A stretch of 64,000 bases of DNA, from positions 17,280,662 to 17,344,661 of the forward strand of contig OW028581.1 in the NCBI GenBank assembly GCA_932294295.1, written 5' to 3'. Origin of the DNA: Alitta virens. Taxonomy: Eukaryota > Annelida > Polychaeta > Phyllodocida > Nereididae. Made by a program: the position numbers and the translations under genes. Numbering within the stretch: position 1 is the first letter of the stretch; each line of letters begins with the position of its first letter. Of this stretch, positions 1-8,966 are shown piece after piece. The notes below the pieces were generated by a model. That model saw nothing but the letters and a program-made list of their open reading frames with translations, did no database searches and was not told the origin of the DNA.

Positions 1-654
1 TACAGCCTCGGCATAGTTGGCTTTGGTTTTGGTGTTGCTGTAAATGGACTTGACTCCACGATCGCTCATTAGCGACGTGACCCGAGCGTTGGTAAATTCG
101 GTGCCCCTGTCACTCCTCATGAATCGAGATAGATCTCCACCTCCGGCTCTATCTGTAACAGTGTCAGCATCAGCCCCAGGCTCAGGCTCAGGTTCAGTGT
201 CTGCTACGGTGGGCGCTCCAGTTGTCTCTCTTTTTTTTTTCTCAAATTCATCACACACATTTTCCTCCTTTGCTTTTGACAGGCTCTGCACAGCAATATC
301 TCGAAAAGACGTGTATTGTGACCAGAATGTACGCGAAGACATCATTGGCGCGTGTGAATCTGTCACCATTCAGTACGAGTAGATCGTAGTCCCACATGTG
401 ATTTATACCCGGTGCAATGACTCGTCGATACCTGACAGGTTTTCACGTGCCTGCTTGTGTAAGGTGATAATGTCCTGCGATTTGGCCCAATCATTGATCC
501 TGTTCAGACTAATATTGTATCTCCCTTCACGTTTAATGACAGAGTGTAGCTTAGCAGTGCTCGTGAAACTACCAGGAGAGAGTGAACTGTAAAAATGCCT
601 CGATAAATAGGCATCTATATCTCGGGGTAGCACCATTACGTCGGTTTGATGCAA
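1..654 (-). pseudogene. Polinton-like DDE integrase, broken and cut by the window edge
   Basis: The minus strand reads an N-terminal region typical of these integrases (654-403: SPGSFTSTAKLHSVIKREG, then NDWAKSQDIITLHK), then a core strand with VFSRY near 290, and finally SDRGTEF followed by TKANYAEA up to position 1. This matches the order linker, first catalytic strand, second catalytic Asp, and the stretch before the catalytic Glu. The aspartate expected just before VFSRY reads His, and stops and frame changes occur near 400 and 265-120, so the copy cannot encode an intact enzyme. An acidic low-complexity stretch separates the two core parts. The 3' end lies outside the window. Confidence 0.7.
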
Positions 655-753
655 ATCCAGGGGACCTTATTCTTCTTCTCCTTTTTCTTCTTTCGCTCTT
701 CAGCTTCTTCTTCTTCTCCGTATGTCTCAACCTCCTCCTCCTTCTTTTTCCTT

Positions 754-1530
754 TTATTTGGACCTATCGCTACACCGCTCTTTGCAGATATTTTCCTCTT
801 CCCTCTTCTTCTCTTCTTCTTCTGCCTCTCTGGAGTAATTATTCATCATGTAGTGCAATATTCGCCTCAATTTGACATTCGTGACGAGGTTTAGAGGTAC
901 AGCACGCTCTAGCACGAGACAGTAAAACTTACGATGACCACACGGGACGGGGAACTCACTCGACTGAGTGTGAAGTAATGACCCAATGTAATTGACCGCC
1001 ACTGCTGAACCGGCGCATGAGTCAGCGCCAGTGACTGTACCCGTGTCATTGCTCATGACTGTACCTGGACCAGAGTCTGAATCAGAGTCGGAGACAGTGC
1101 TCTCTGTAGCAAGTGGGCCGTTGCGAGTGGAGTCACTAGCCGTTTGCAGGTACAATATGACCCGAGCTTTATCCTTATGCTCTTTCGAAGTCAGTCGACT
1201 CACGACCTTTCTCAATATCGACGCCTCTCTGTCGTTGTCGCTGTCGTAGAGCACTCATCGCTCAGATTCGACAACCGCTCACCGTTAGGAGATGTATTTC
1301 CATTGCTAGCGGGCCCCCCACCGCTACCAGTGTGCTTGCCTGCCGAAATCGTTGACAGTTTAAAAGGCGTAGCACTGTCTGACTGTTGCAGGGAGGGCAA
1401 CTGGCTGGCAGTAGCGGCCAGTTGCCCTGGCTCATCGTGAGACTTCTTTCTATTGCTCTCGACCAAACTTTCGTATTTGTCATGAGGTATACGTAGACCT
1501 TCTTGTTAAATTTCAGCGTCAGAATCATCT
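754..1530 (-). pseudogene. Polinton-like accessory protein remnant (between ATPase and integrase)
   Basis: Minus-strand coding-like sequence in two frames. The first part (about 1530-1250) has the short motif IPHDKYESLVESNRKK, the second (1254-754) starts LYDSDNDREASILRKV and ends with LVTNVKLRRILHYMM, separated by an Asp/Ser/Thr/Gly-rich linker. Animal Polinton-like elements carry a small unnamed protein of this layout between the ATPase and the integrase, with a DKY motif at the start and a hydrophobic block at the end. The frame break near 1250 makes it a pseudogene. I do not assign a function; a minor virion role is possible but unproven. Confidence 0.4.
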
Positions 1531-1584
1531 TTGACTTCGACTTCGAGCGCATGTAGTGTCTTCACGTGTGGTACGCACCAGCGT

Positions 1585-2581
1585 CTAGTAGTGCGTCACG
1601 TAAACACGCTTCAACTGGCTCCTGACTGTAGCGATGATCCTAATAGTTGAGCGAAAATTGTCACCGTTCCCCAGAACTAAGCGCGACACCTTCCTGAGCA
1701 CTCTCTTGCCTCTGCTTAACTCTCGCAGCGTGCTACTAGGCATCTTCAGGTTGCCTTCCAACGTGTTCACAACGACCTCTGTGCAAAGTACTTGTTCTCT
1801 GGTAGCGCCATCCAATAAGATTCGGCTTGGTCTCGACGTCATCCTGTAATTGCTTATTAAAAGTTCTAAAAAGCTCATGCAGATAGCGACTCTCAATGCT
1901 TCTGACATTATATATTTATGTATGTACAGCACGAGAGTCTCACCCGGTAGAATAGAAGCGCTCAGACATATGTCTTCGTCACCCGAGCCTGTCAAGTTGT
2001 TAACTACGAGGTATCCTCGTGGGTGGCGTGTTGCGTCCTTGTACGCTTCGACTAGCCTCTTAGAAGTGCCTGGGAACATCTGGCGCGAGAGGAAGTGTAT
2101 CTGCTGTAAGTCTCTACACGTCTTCATCAATATTAGGTACCTCGTGTTGAGGCTGATGGTCCGCGAGTATTGCGACTGGTGGTAGACATTTTGAGTTAGC
2201 ATAATGACTGAGATTCTACTATGATGTATGTCCCGAGTGAAGAGAGAGCACATTTGCACTAGTTTAACATATTTCGTCCATAAGGTCATCCAACACGAGT
2301 AGGCTGTGGCCCTCCTCGTCTTGACTTTTCAATTCCTCTATCATCTCGAGTGTAGGTAGTCCGTGGTGAGTGCTTAGATTAGGTACCTCTGCCTCGAGTT
2401 CTTCAATTTATTTCTGCTTCACGCCGTAGGCATAAATTATTCTTTCAGGTGGGATAGTGTACATCTCCTCGGAGTGTCTCAACACCGCTAGTGTCAGAAC
2501 CGTCTTACCCGACATCGATGGACCTGCGATGACGGTAGAGGACGGTGACTCAAACTTGAATATAGCTTGATGCCTCTCCAT
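1585..2581 (-). pseudogene. FtsK/HerA-like packaging ATPase (Polinton type), broken
   Basis: The minus strand from ATG at 2581 encodes a P-loop, AGPSMSGKT, about 20 residues in, and further on a Walker B-like LLVLDDLM. The reading then continues in another frame with MCSLFTRDIHHSRISVI, LTQNVYHQS, RTISLNTRYLILMKT and YKDATRHPRGYLVV, a run characteristic of the viral and Polinton packaging ATPase family. There is an in-frame TAA at 2408-2410 and a frameshift near 2285-2265. The last 80 residues of the second frame (NTLEGNLKMP..ELSRGKRVLRKV) look like the small basic protein that normally follows as a separate gene. Recognition is good; the gene is dead. Confidence 0.75.
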
Positions 2582-2618
2582 GATTTTTAATTTTCCTTTT
2601 TTTTCCTTTCCTTTGCAG

Positions 2619-3460
2619 ACTGGCTGATAGAGTCATGAAAGACTTGAACGATTTGGCTCGAAGAGCCAATACAAAATCTGCTAATGGCGAAGAGGAAATG
2701 GACACTGATTCGAGTTCACAACATCGACAGCCAGATATAGCAGCGCTAGTGACTGCAGCTACGGCTGGTCAATCGAGCGACTCGTCAAAGACTCCCTGTG
2801 TACCCCGTCTACCATCCGGTGCTCTATCTATGAGGTCTGTGGCCTAGTGACGAGTCTGACTGGTCTGATGCATATGACGTGTCCGAAGGAAAGGAGTCAC
2901 TAGATGAGGTGGAGGCTGCATGGGGGAGGTGGAAGGGGAAGGGAAAGGGTCTAGGGAAAGGGAAAGAAAAAGGAATAGGGGTGTGGTCTAAACGCCTCAG
3001 GAGCTCTCAGGGTGTACCACCGAAGAGGCCTGATGAGGTGAGCATACCCGCTGCATCTAAACAGCAAGCAACCGCTACAGTAACTGTCACTGCTAAGAAT
3101 GACACTTCTAGTTCTGTCTGTGACACTTGGTATACCGCTACTAGTTCTGGTTTTGGTTCTAATTCAGGAACACTGAGCGTGCCAGTTGTGCATGACACGC
3201 CAAAGCCTGCCACTCGAGAAGATGCAAGTACAAGCACGACGGAGAGAGGTATAAGCGCATCGAATGAGCGCGAATTGGAGGTCGAAGAAGAGATGGATGT
3301 TGATGATGTCACCCATGCACCCCGTTATGGAGATACACATCGATCCGTAGCAGGAGTCGACGGATTAAGTCAGCAGTCATTCGCGCAGTACATCAAGACT
3401 GTATTCCAGAAAGAAATATATTTAAAACATTTAGAACAGTTAAACTTCTTTTCTTTTCTT
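2619..3460 (+). CDS. Unrecognised Ser/Thr- and Glu/Asp-rich coding-like region
   Basis: A pyrimidine tract ending in cag at 2616-2618 looks like a 3' splice site and opens a frame (RVMKDLNDLARRAN, then EEEMDTDSSSQ) that stops at 2845-2847. The neighbouring frame continues from 2846 (SDESDWSDAYDVSEGKES) to about 3460 and includes a Gly/Lys-rich run and the acidic ELEVEEEMDVDDV. One small indel near 2846 would join them, so this may be a decayed exon or a gene of the adjoining virus-like element on the opposite strand. No domain is recognised. The downstream 140 bp of the open frame are SINE sequence. Confidence 0.3.
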
Positions 3461-3466
3461 GGGCGA

Positions 3467-3840
3467 TGGTGTGATGTAGTGTCCCGGGCCTCAGTAGTGA
3501 CCCCACCTTCTAGCACTTGGCTAGAAGGGATATCCTTTGTGGCCGAATGGTTAGAGGTGTGGGTAAAGCTGCTCATGACATGGTGGAGAATCCGGGCACC
3601 TCTGTGAGCATGAATTAGGGGTTGAAGGCCAGGGTAGGCAGTTCGAATCCCGCTCACAGGGGGTATATAAATAGAATTGCGATGTTTGACTTGTGATGTT
3701 AGTCAAAATTGCAAGAAAGTATGGGGGATGTGATGTAGTGTCCCGGGCCTCAGCAGTGACCCCACCTTCTAGCACTTGGCTAGAAGGGATATCCTTTGTG
3801 GCCGAATGGTTAGAGGTGTGGGTAAAGCTGCTCATGACAA
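3467..3840 (+). repeat. Tandem tRNA-derived SINE (1.4 copies)
   Basis: The stretch from 3469 to about 3580 recurs at 3729-3838 with few differences, a spacing of about 260 bp. Inside the first copy is a pol III A-box-like TGGCCGAATGGTTAGAGG at 3540 and a B-box-like AGTTCGAATCC at 3640, the pattern of tRNA-Ser/Leu genes. The A-to-B spacing of about 100 bp is too wide for a working tRNA, which points to a SINE promoter. The second copy ends shortly after its A box. A 130-bp tail without tRNA features (3595-3726) separates the copies. Confidence 0.6.
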
Positions 3841-4110
3841 TGGTTCACCGATCTTGACCTAGGTGAAACAGGTGAAGAATTCCTCGATTTCTCGGGTCCT
3901 ATTCCGGTGATATTGTAACTGCTTCTTGAACTTGTAGAGGTTGAACGCACCTATTCAAGAGTATGATATAATTATTTATCTTTTTTTCCCATACTTTGAG
4001 CATTTCACTCTCTGTGTCATGCAGAGCATTATCATCATCATCAACCTGGCATCCCTCCACGACATCCTCCATTGCCTCATCTCCTGTTCCAGATTTTGTT
4101 CTTTCAGGTG

Positions 4111-4645
4111 CTCAAGAGCAGCAGGCAGTGGAAAATCAGGCTCCATGTGAAGGTGGCTCGGGAGTCAGTGCTTCTATTTTGAGGTGAGTGTCTATCGCCA
4201 TTGCCTCAATGCCCCCTACACATTACATCTTTTGTGACATAAACAGTGTGATATAATGATGTAGGCTTCATTTCACTACAGAGAGCTCAGTCCTACTAGA
4301 GTGAATAGGAAAAGTGACAGCCTGAAGAATAATGCGAGGAATGAGCATGAGAAGAAAAAGAAGAAGAAACAGACCAACAAAGAGAATCGCGAGGAGGCTG
4401 AGAATTCAGCGCCGCATGCAATTAGTGCATTAGTAGTCATGTATTTTCACCAATGATATCAATATCAATAGCACACGTTATTGCTCGACATTGTGAAAAT
4501 TGTTCTTTCATTTCATTCCAGCTTAAAAGAAATGCTGCAGGCTGAGATGGGGATCGACTCGAACGTGGTTCAGCTGGAGGAGCTGCAGTCGGGAAATGAG
4601 ATGTGGCTGCTACTGGATGTACTATACGACGCCAATATAATGTGA
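4111..4645 (+). CDS. Possible small exons of an unknown gene
   Basis: Three stretches look exon-like. One runs from the pyrimidine-rich ttctttcag at about 4102-4110 to a donor-like gtgagtg at about 4183. The second follows tttcactacag near 4276 and reads ELSPTRVNRKSDSLKNN and a Lys-rich run to about 4430. The third follows ttcattccag at 4521 and reads LKEMLQAEMGIDSNVVQLEE, then LLLDVLYDANIM and a stop near 4645. Frames between them are not proven compatible and no family is recognised. They could be the 3' part of the gene suggested at 2619-3460. Confidence 0.2.
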
Positions 4646-4680
4646 GAGGGAGAGGGAGAGGGAGAAGGAGAGGGAGAGGC
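4643..4680. repeat. Purine-rich (GAGAGG)n simple repeat
   Basis: About six imperfect GAGAGG units directly after a possible terminal exon; simple sequence. Confidence 0.8.
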
Positions 4681-4799
4681 TGGTGAAAATGTGCCCATTG
4701 TAAATGGGAATAATGATGATAATAATGGTGAAGACATGGAAGGTAACATGATATTGTTTAAATCTGAAAAAAAAATTGGAATCCATGTTAAATACAAAT

Positions 4800-5112
4800 T
4801 ATGTTACTTTCAAATTTGGCTTTCTCTTGAGTAATAAATTAGCTTCATGTAGAGGAGAGTGGGGAACAATGATACACTTTTTTTTGCTTTAAATCATGAC
4901 ATAAATTCTAAAATCAGGGCAGTGTTGTGATAGCTACTTTGTTTTGGTAACTAGTTACTTATTGCATATATTTACATACATAAAATATTTAATAATGTCA
5001 CTTTCTGTTAACTAGCTAGATTTATGCCAAATTTAGCCTGTCGGCAATTTGTCACAAAAAGAACGGCGGGCATGTGGCATAGTCATGTCACTAGCAAGAT
5101 TGTCTGTCATGA
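4800..5112. other. AT-rich intergenic sequence, nothing recognised
   Basis: AT-rich sequence with no plausible exon, RNA gene or repeat that I can identify on either strand. Confidence 0.5.
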
Positions 5113-5285
5113 ATTAACTGGGCAAGGCAGTTAGTTGAGTTTAGTTCATTGAAAAGAACACTAGGGCTGTGCAGGACAGTTTAGTTCAGTGCATAAACAC
5201 TGTGACTGTGCAAGATTGTCTAGTTCAGTGAAAGAGCACTAGGCATGTGCAAAGCAGTATAGTTCAGTAAATAGGCACCAGGGAA
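5113..5285. repeat. Tandem minisatellite, unit about 50 bp
   Basis: Roughly 3.5 diverged copies of a unit with GTTTAGTTCAGTG, a short A-rich piece, CACTAGG and CTGTGCA are arranged head to tail. The copies differ at many positions, so the array is old. No open frame crosses it. Confidence 0.65.
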
Positions 5286-5875
5286 GAGGAAAAAGAAATC
5301 TATTGAGTGCAGCGTCTTATTTACTTAATTGACTACGACGCTGAATCCCCTCAAATAACCCAGAATAGTTACAATTACATTTTGGTTCATATAAATAAGA
5401 TGAAGTAAACAGCATGAATCAGAAGGGTGAAAGAGCTCATAGCAGAGAGATCATATATATATATAAACTTTTATTGACAGTATGGTCAGTATTGACCTAT
5501 TCGTCAATTTTACAATTCATAGACATATATACAGTACTATACTACACATTTCTAGCATATTACAGATTCATTTAAAACATATAACAAAACTGTACTAAAC
5601 ATATCACATGTGTTACTGGTTATTTCATAGCATATAAGCATGATAAACAACTTTACTACACGTATCAAACAACTATACTACACAAAAATAATACTGATTT
5701 GGGATTCAAATTATAAAACGAAAAACACAATACAATTATATACAAATCTGGTCCCAGAATATAAGAGTCCTGCTCTCATCACACTGTGTCCATAAAAATT
5801 AAATTAATACTGATATGTATCATCTTCTGAAAAATAAATGTCCAGTGAATTGTCACTTTTCATCATAGCAGAGAG
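5286..5875. other. AT-rich intergenic sequence
   Basis: Low-complexity AT-rich sequence with a short (TA)n tract near 5453. It may be the 3' untranslated or downstream region of the minus-strand CHMP3 gene. No coding potential seen. Confidence 0.4.
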
Positions 5876-8357
5876 CTAATAGCCGAGTACGAGGTGGTCT
5901 GAAATGGATGTATGATGATGTGATGGAAGAAAGACTTGAACTGGTTCTGGTGTTCCCTTATTCCATGACACTGCAAGGGACACATCCTGCCTTCCGGCGG
6001 TCAACAGGTCCACCCGGACCTCATCACAGAAGCGAGAAACAACCCCATAATGAAGGAATAAAAGACTACAACACACTCGTGATAATAATCTAGTAATATT
6101 TAATTTAATCATTGATGTACAATTTGCATTGTCCACTTGTAGCCTTTATTGATATTGTTCAACTTCATACTGTCACATAAGGTAAATTTTCCTGTAATGA
6201 TGTTATGTATTGAGTGATCAGTTGGTCTGTACTTCATTTCCTGTTGTTAGTTCATGAATAAACACCAGGGGGCTTCTGAAGAAAAAGCAGAGGTTAATTT
6301 AGTGTGTGGAATGGTGAGGTTTATTGACAACTGTAAAACAGTGCGATCGATGATTTTAGGACACATGTATTTCCTGGCTGTACAGCCAAAAGTAATCCCA
6401 GCCTGAAAACTATAACTACTTCTTTTTTACTTCAAGCCTTACAATATAAATATGCAACCTCCTGAAAATCATTTATTTCTTTTCAACACAAAAAAAAGTA
6501 ATTGTAGTGGTTCAACGTAAGATGCAGCATTGCACAGAATCAAAGAGTAGACGACCCACCTTTGGTGATTTCCCACAAGACCTTGTCCACTTTCTCTTGA
6601 GTGGCTTCTTCGTCTTCTTTATCTTTTATCGTCTCAACCTCCATCATTTCCTCTATTAATCCCATCTGAATAAATTGGACACAATGTAGCTTTTATATCA
6701 TGCATGCAATCACAATGCAAATAATTTATTAAACACACACCTTAATTTGAATTGTGAATTAACTTATAACACAAACTACTACAAAGGGAAAAAAGAAAGA
6801 AATACCTTCTTCATTTCCTTAGAAATAGATCTCATTGTCTCGGATAATTCTGGGACTTTGGTCAATTTTTGCATGGTTTTTACGACTTGTTTACTCTTTT
6901 CCAATGATCCCAAACACGTCCAACGAAGCTTTTCTGCATTTTTAGAAATGAAAGTTTAAATATATATATATAGGCCCCCCCTATAGATAAAACACTAATA
7001 GAGATGAAGATATAAGTCAAAAGTCACACCGTTGGCAATATCTTGAAACCCCTTTTTTAAATCTTGTTTAAACGTTAAGGTTGTATCTTGAATATTTGGG
7101 TGATAATATCACCCTTATATTGAGGTCAGGTCACATGTGACCCTAAATTTTAAGATTTAAAACTATCATATCACCATAATATGATTTTTTTAAATCTTAA
7201 ATTTAGGGTCACATTAGATGGCGTATCCATCCTGACCTTTGATCCAATGTCATTCACACTGATGACACACTTTCAACTGCCGAGGGACCCAATATATGGT
7301 CCAATGGATCTGTGTATTTATGATTTTATACATGTAATGATTGATAATATATGTCCAAAAAAATCCTGAATCCATCTAAAGTTACCTGTTGTTTTTGGGG
7401 GTAAAAAAGGAATTTTGATGCATCATTCAAAAAGTTTGGTGGTGATTGCAATGGATGAGGGCTTGCACGAATTGGTCTTCACCGAGTGTAATACATGTAG
7501 TTGATTATTGACCCCGTGCTCTTTCACCCTTTTGGGGCATCAGTTTGAAATAAAAGTGTACCAATAAGGTATTGTCAAGTTGCTTGCAGCACCTTCGCGC
7601 CCCCAATCACTCTATCGATCACCAGAACTATTTTGCTATTTTCCATGTGGTCCACGTAGTAAGAGCTGTCAACTTACTCCTGATAAGGATTGTGAAAACA
7701 GTATAAATTGTTCAGTAAAACTTTTAATATTTCTTGAGTAAACAAAACCCACGTGGTTCTGACCGTTGTAACAGCAATACGAAAGTCAAGAGATGCATCT
7801 CTTTTCATGCTATTTGACCTAAAGAATACAATTGCTCTCTTAGACCGTAGTTTGAGGACGCTAGCCAGCTGTTTTCTAACTGAATAACACAGGAACTATA
7901 TGTGGTAAATTCCCTCGACAGCAGCGGTGGAGAGACGGAGGTGGGGGGCCCTGCGAGCAGCTTGGCATTGTGTACTTACCGGAGGCAATTTCTGCCTTGA
8001 CTACATGTAGCCTGTCAACGCGCATTCTTGACTGGACAATTGCTTTAGCTAAGCAATTACACTCGTCTTTGTTTCTTTTTTTGGCCGCACCTCTGAGTTC
8101 CCGTTTCACCCTGCCCTCCATGAGCTGGATTTCTTTAACAATAATCACCAATAGGACGTGTTAGATTTGGTGCATGCATCCATTCAAATATAAATTTCAT
8201 GCCCTAATAAATTTAAATACCTGAGGCTGTTACATATACATGATAAATATGTGTAAGTGTCGTAAGTTTAAAATAAAATCAAGAAAGTATTACCGGAAAT
8301 ACATCTGTCAAGTTCCTTTTCGATTGTACGTGTCCACTCTCGAACTCGAGCTGTTAC
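5876..8357 (-). CDS. CHMP3: Charged multivesicular body protein 3 (CHMP3/VPS24), partial gene
   Basis: CHMP3 is an ESCRT-III subunit that polymerises on endosomal and other membranes and works with CHMP2 and VPS4 in budding and scission. Four minus-strand exons with good splice sites and matching phases are visible: 8294-8357 (ARVREWTRTIEKELDR), 7980-8132 (EIQLMEGRVKRELRGAAKK, then CLAKAIVQSRMRVDRL), 6806-6933 (GSLEKSKQVVKTMQKL, then SETMRSISKEMKK) and 6560-6665 (MGLIEEMMEVETIKD, then KVDKVLWEITK). They follow the family's core helices in order. The exon with the usual start is not found upstream. A possible last exon, 5876-5970 (acceptor ccttgcag, ends SDHLVLGY and stop), does not show the C-terminal MIM motif. 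About 11 residues are missing between the second and third exons compared with vertebrate CHMP3. Confidence 0.75.
7136..7214. repeat. Short inverted repeat (hairpin) in CHMP3 intron
   Basis: GTGACCCTAAATTTTAAGAT at 7136 is repeated in inverted form up to 7214 with a short AT-rich loop, giving arms of about 27 bp. It could be the core of a small MITE. A second mini-palindrome (GGGTGATAATATCACCC) lies just upstream near 7098. Confidence 0.6.
7215..7979. other. CHMP3 intron
   Basis: Part of the intron between the 7980-8132 and 6806-6933 exons. No other gene or recognised repeat seen; a micro-exon of about 33 nt might be hidden here. Confidence 0.4.
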
Positions 8358-8577
8358 CTGTAATTACAATTTTAAATAATTAAGGTTCTGAGCAAGTAAG
8401 AATTTACGGTTTTAGTACCTGCCTTTTTTCTCATATTTATCAACAATACCTGACTGTGTCTCATCATACATCATGCTATTAAATTGCCAATGACACCAAG
8501 TTGTTCTGGATCTTGACTTGAGAGTTGAGACCAAATGACGACAGGATTCTTAGACCGGATTGACTACACAGTGGGGT

Positions 8578-8950
8578 TAAGGCCCCTTTACACAAAACCG
8601 GATAAGACACCGGAGCGTCCCGGAATAAAATTTCTTTGTATCCAGGGCGGTCCGGGAGATAAAGGTGGAAATGTCAACAAACGAAATATGTGGCGGTGTA
8701 TACACGATGGCAATACGGTGTCAACAAGGAGCAACACGGTCCTTACACGGATGAATACGGTCGCTACACGGACATGTACGGTTGAAACACGGCGGTGCAC
8801 AGAGGTGCCCAGTGCAACACGGAGAGGTCCCCGGTTTTTGCCGGAAGTAACTAGAATGCGGAGTGACCCGGAATTTACACGGTGCCTTCGCAGATATAAC
8901 CGGTCTTTACATGATCTTAATACGAAATTAACCGGTTTCCACACAGATAG
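8578..8950. repeat. Probable left end of a PIF/Harbinger element with subterminal repeats
   Basis: After GGGGTTAAGGCCCCTTTACAC at 8574-8594 comes about 300 bp containing many spaced copies of ACACGG or ATACGG. Arrays of short motifs next to a terminus are typical transposase-binding regions, and TTA/TAA beside the putative terminus fits PIF/Harbinger target duplications. The long open frames here on both strands come from this repetition and are not genes. The matching right terminus was not found. Confidence 0.45.
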
Positions 8951-8966
8951 CTCTGAAATTGGTATT

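Larger units (their letters stand above)
1..2600 (-). mobile_element. Polinton/Maverick-like element remnant
   Basis: Three adjacent minus-strand reading frames resemble the conserved gene block of Polinton/Maverick-type virus-like transposons: an FtsK/HerA-type packaging ATPase, a short accessory protein, then a DDE integrase that runs off the left edge of the window. All three carry stops or frameshifts, so this is a dead copy. No terminal inverted repeat is visible; the right boundary near 2600 is inferred from the ATPase start, and the left boundary lies outside. The assignment rests on gene order plus motifs, not on a search. Confidence 0.7.

Noticed and set aside
3540..3655. A functional tRNA-Ser/Leu gene
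   Set aside because: A and B boxes are present but about 100 bp apart and no cloverleaf can be folded; the upstream part is duplicated, so it is called a SINE.
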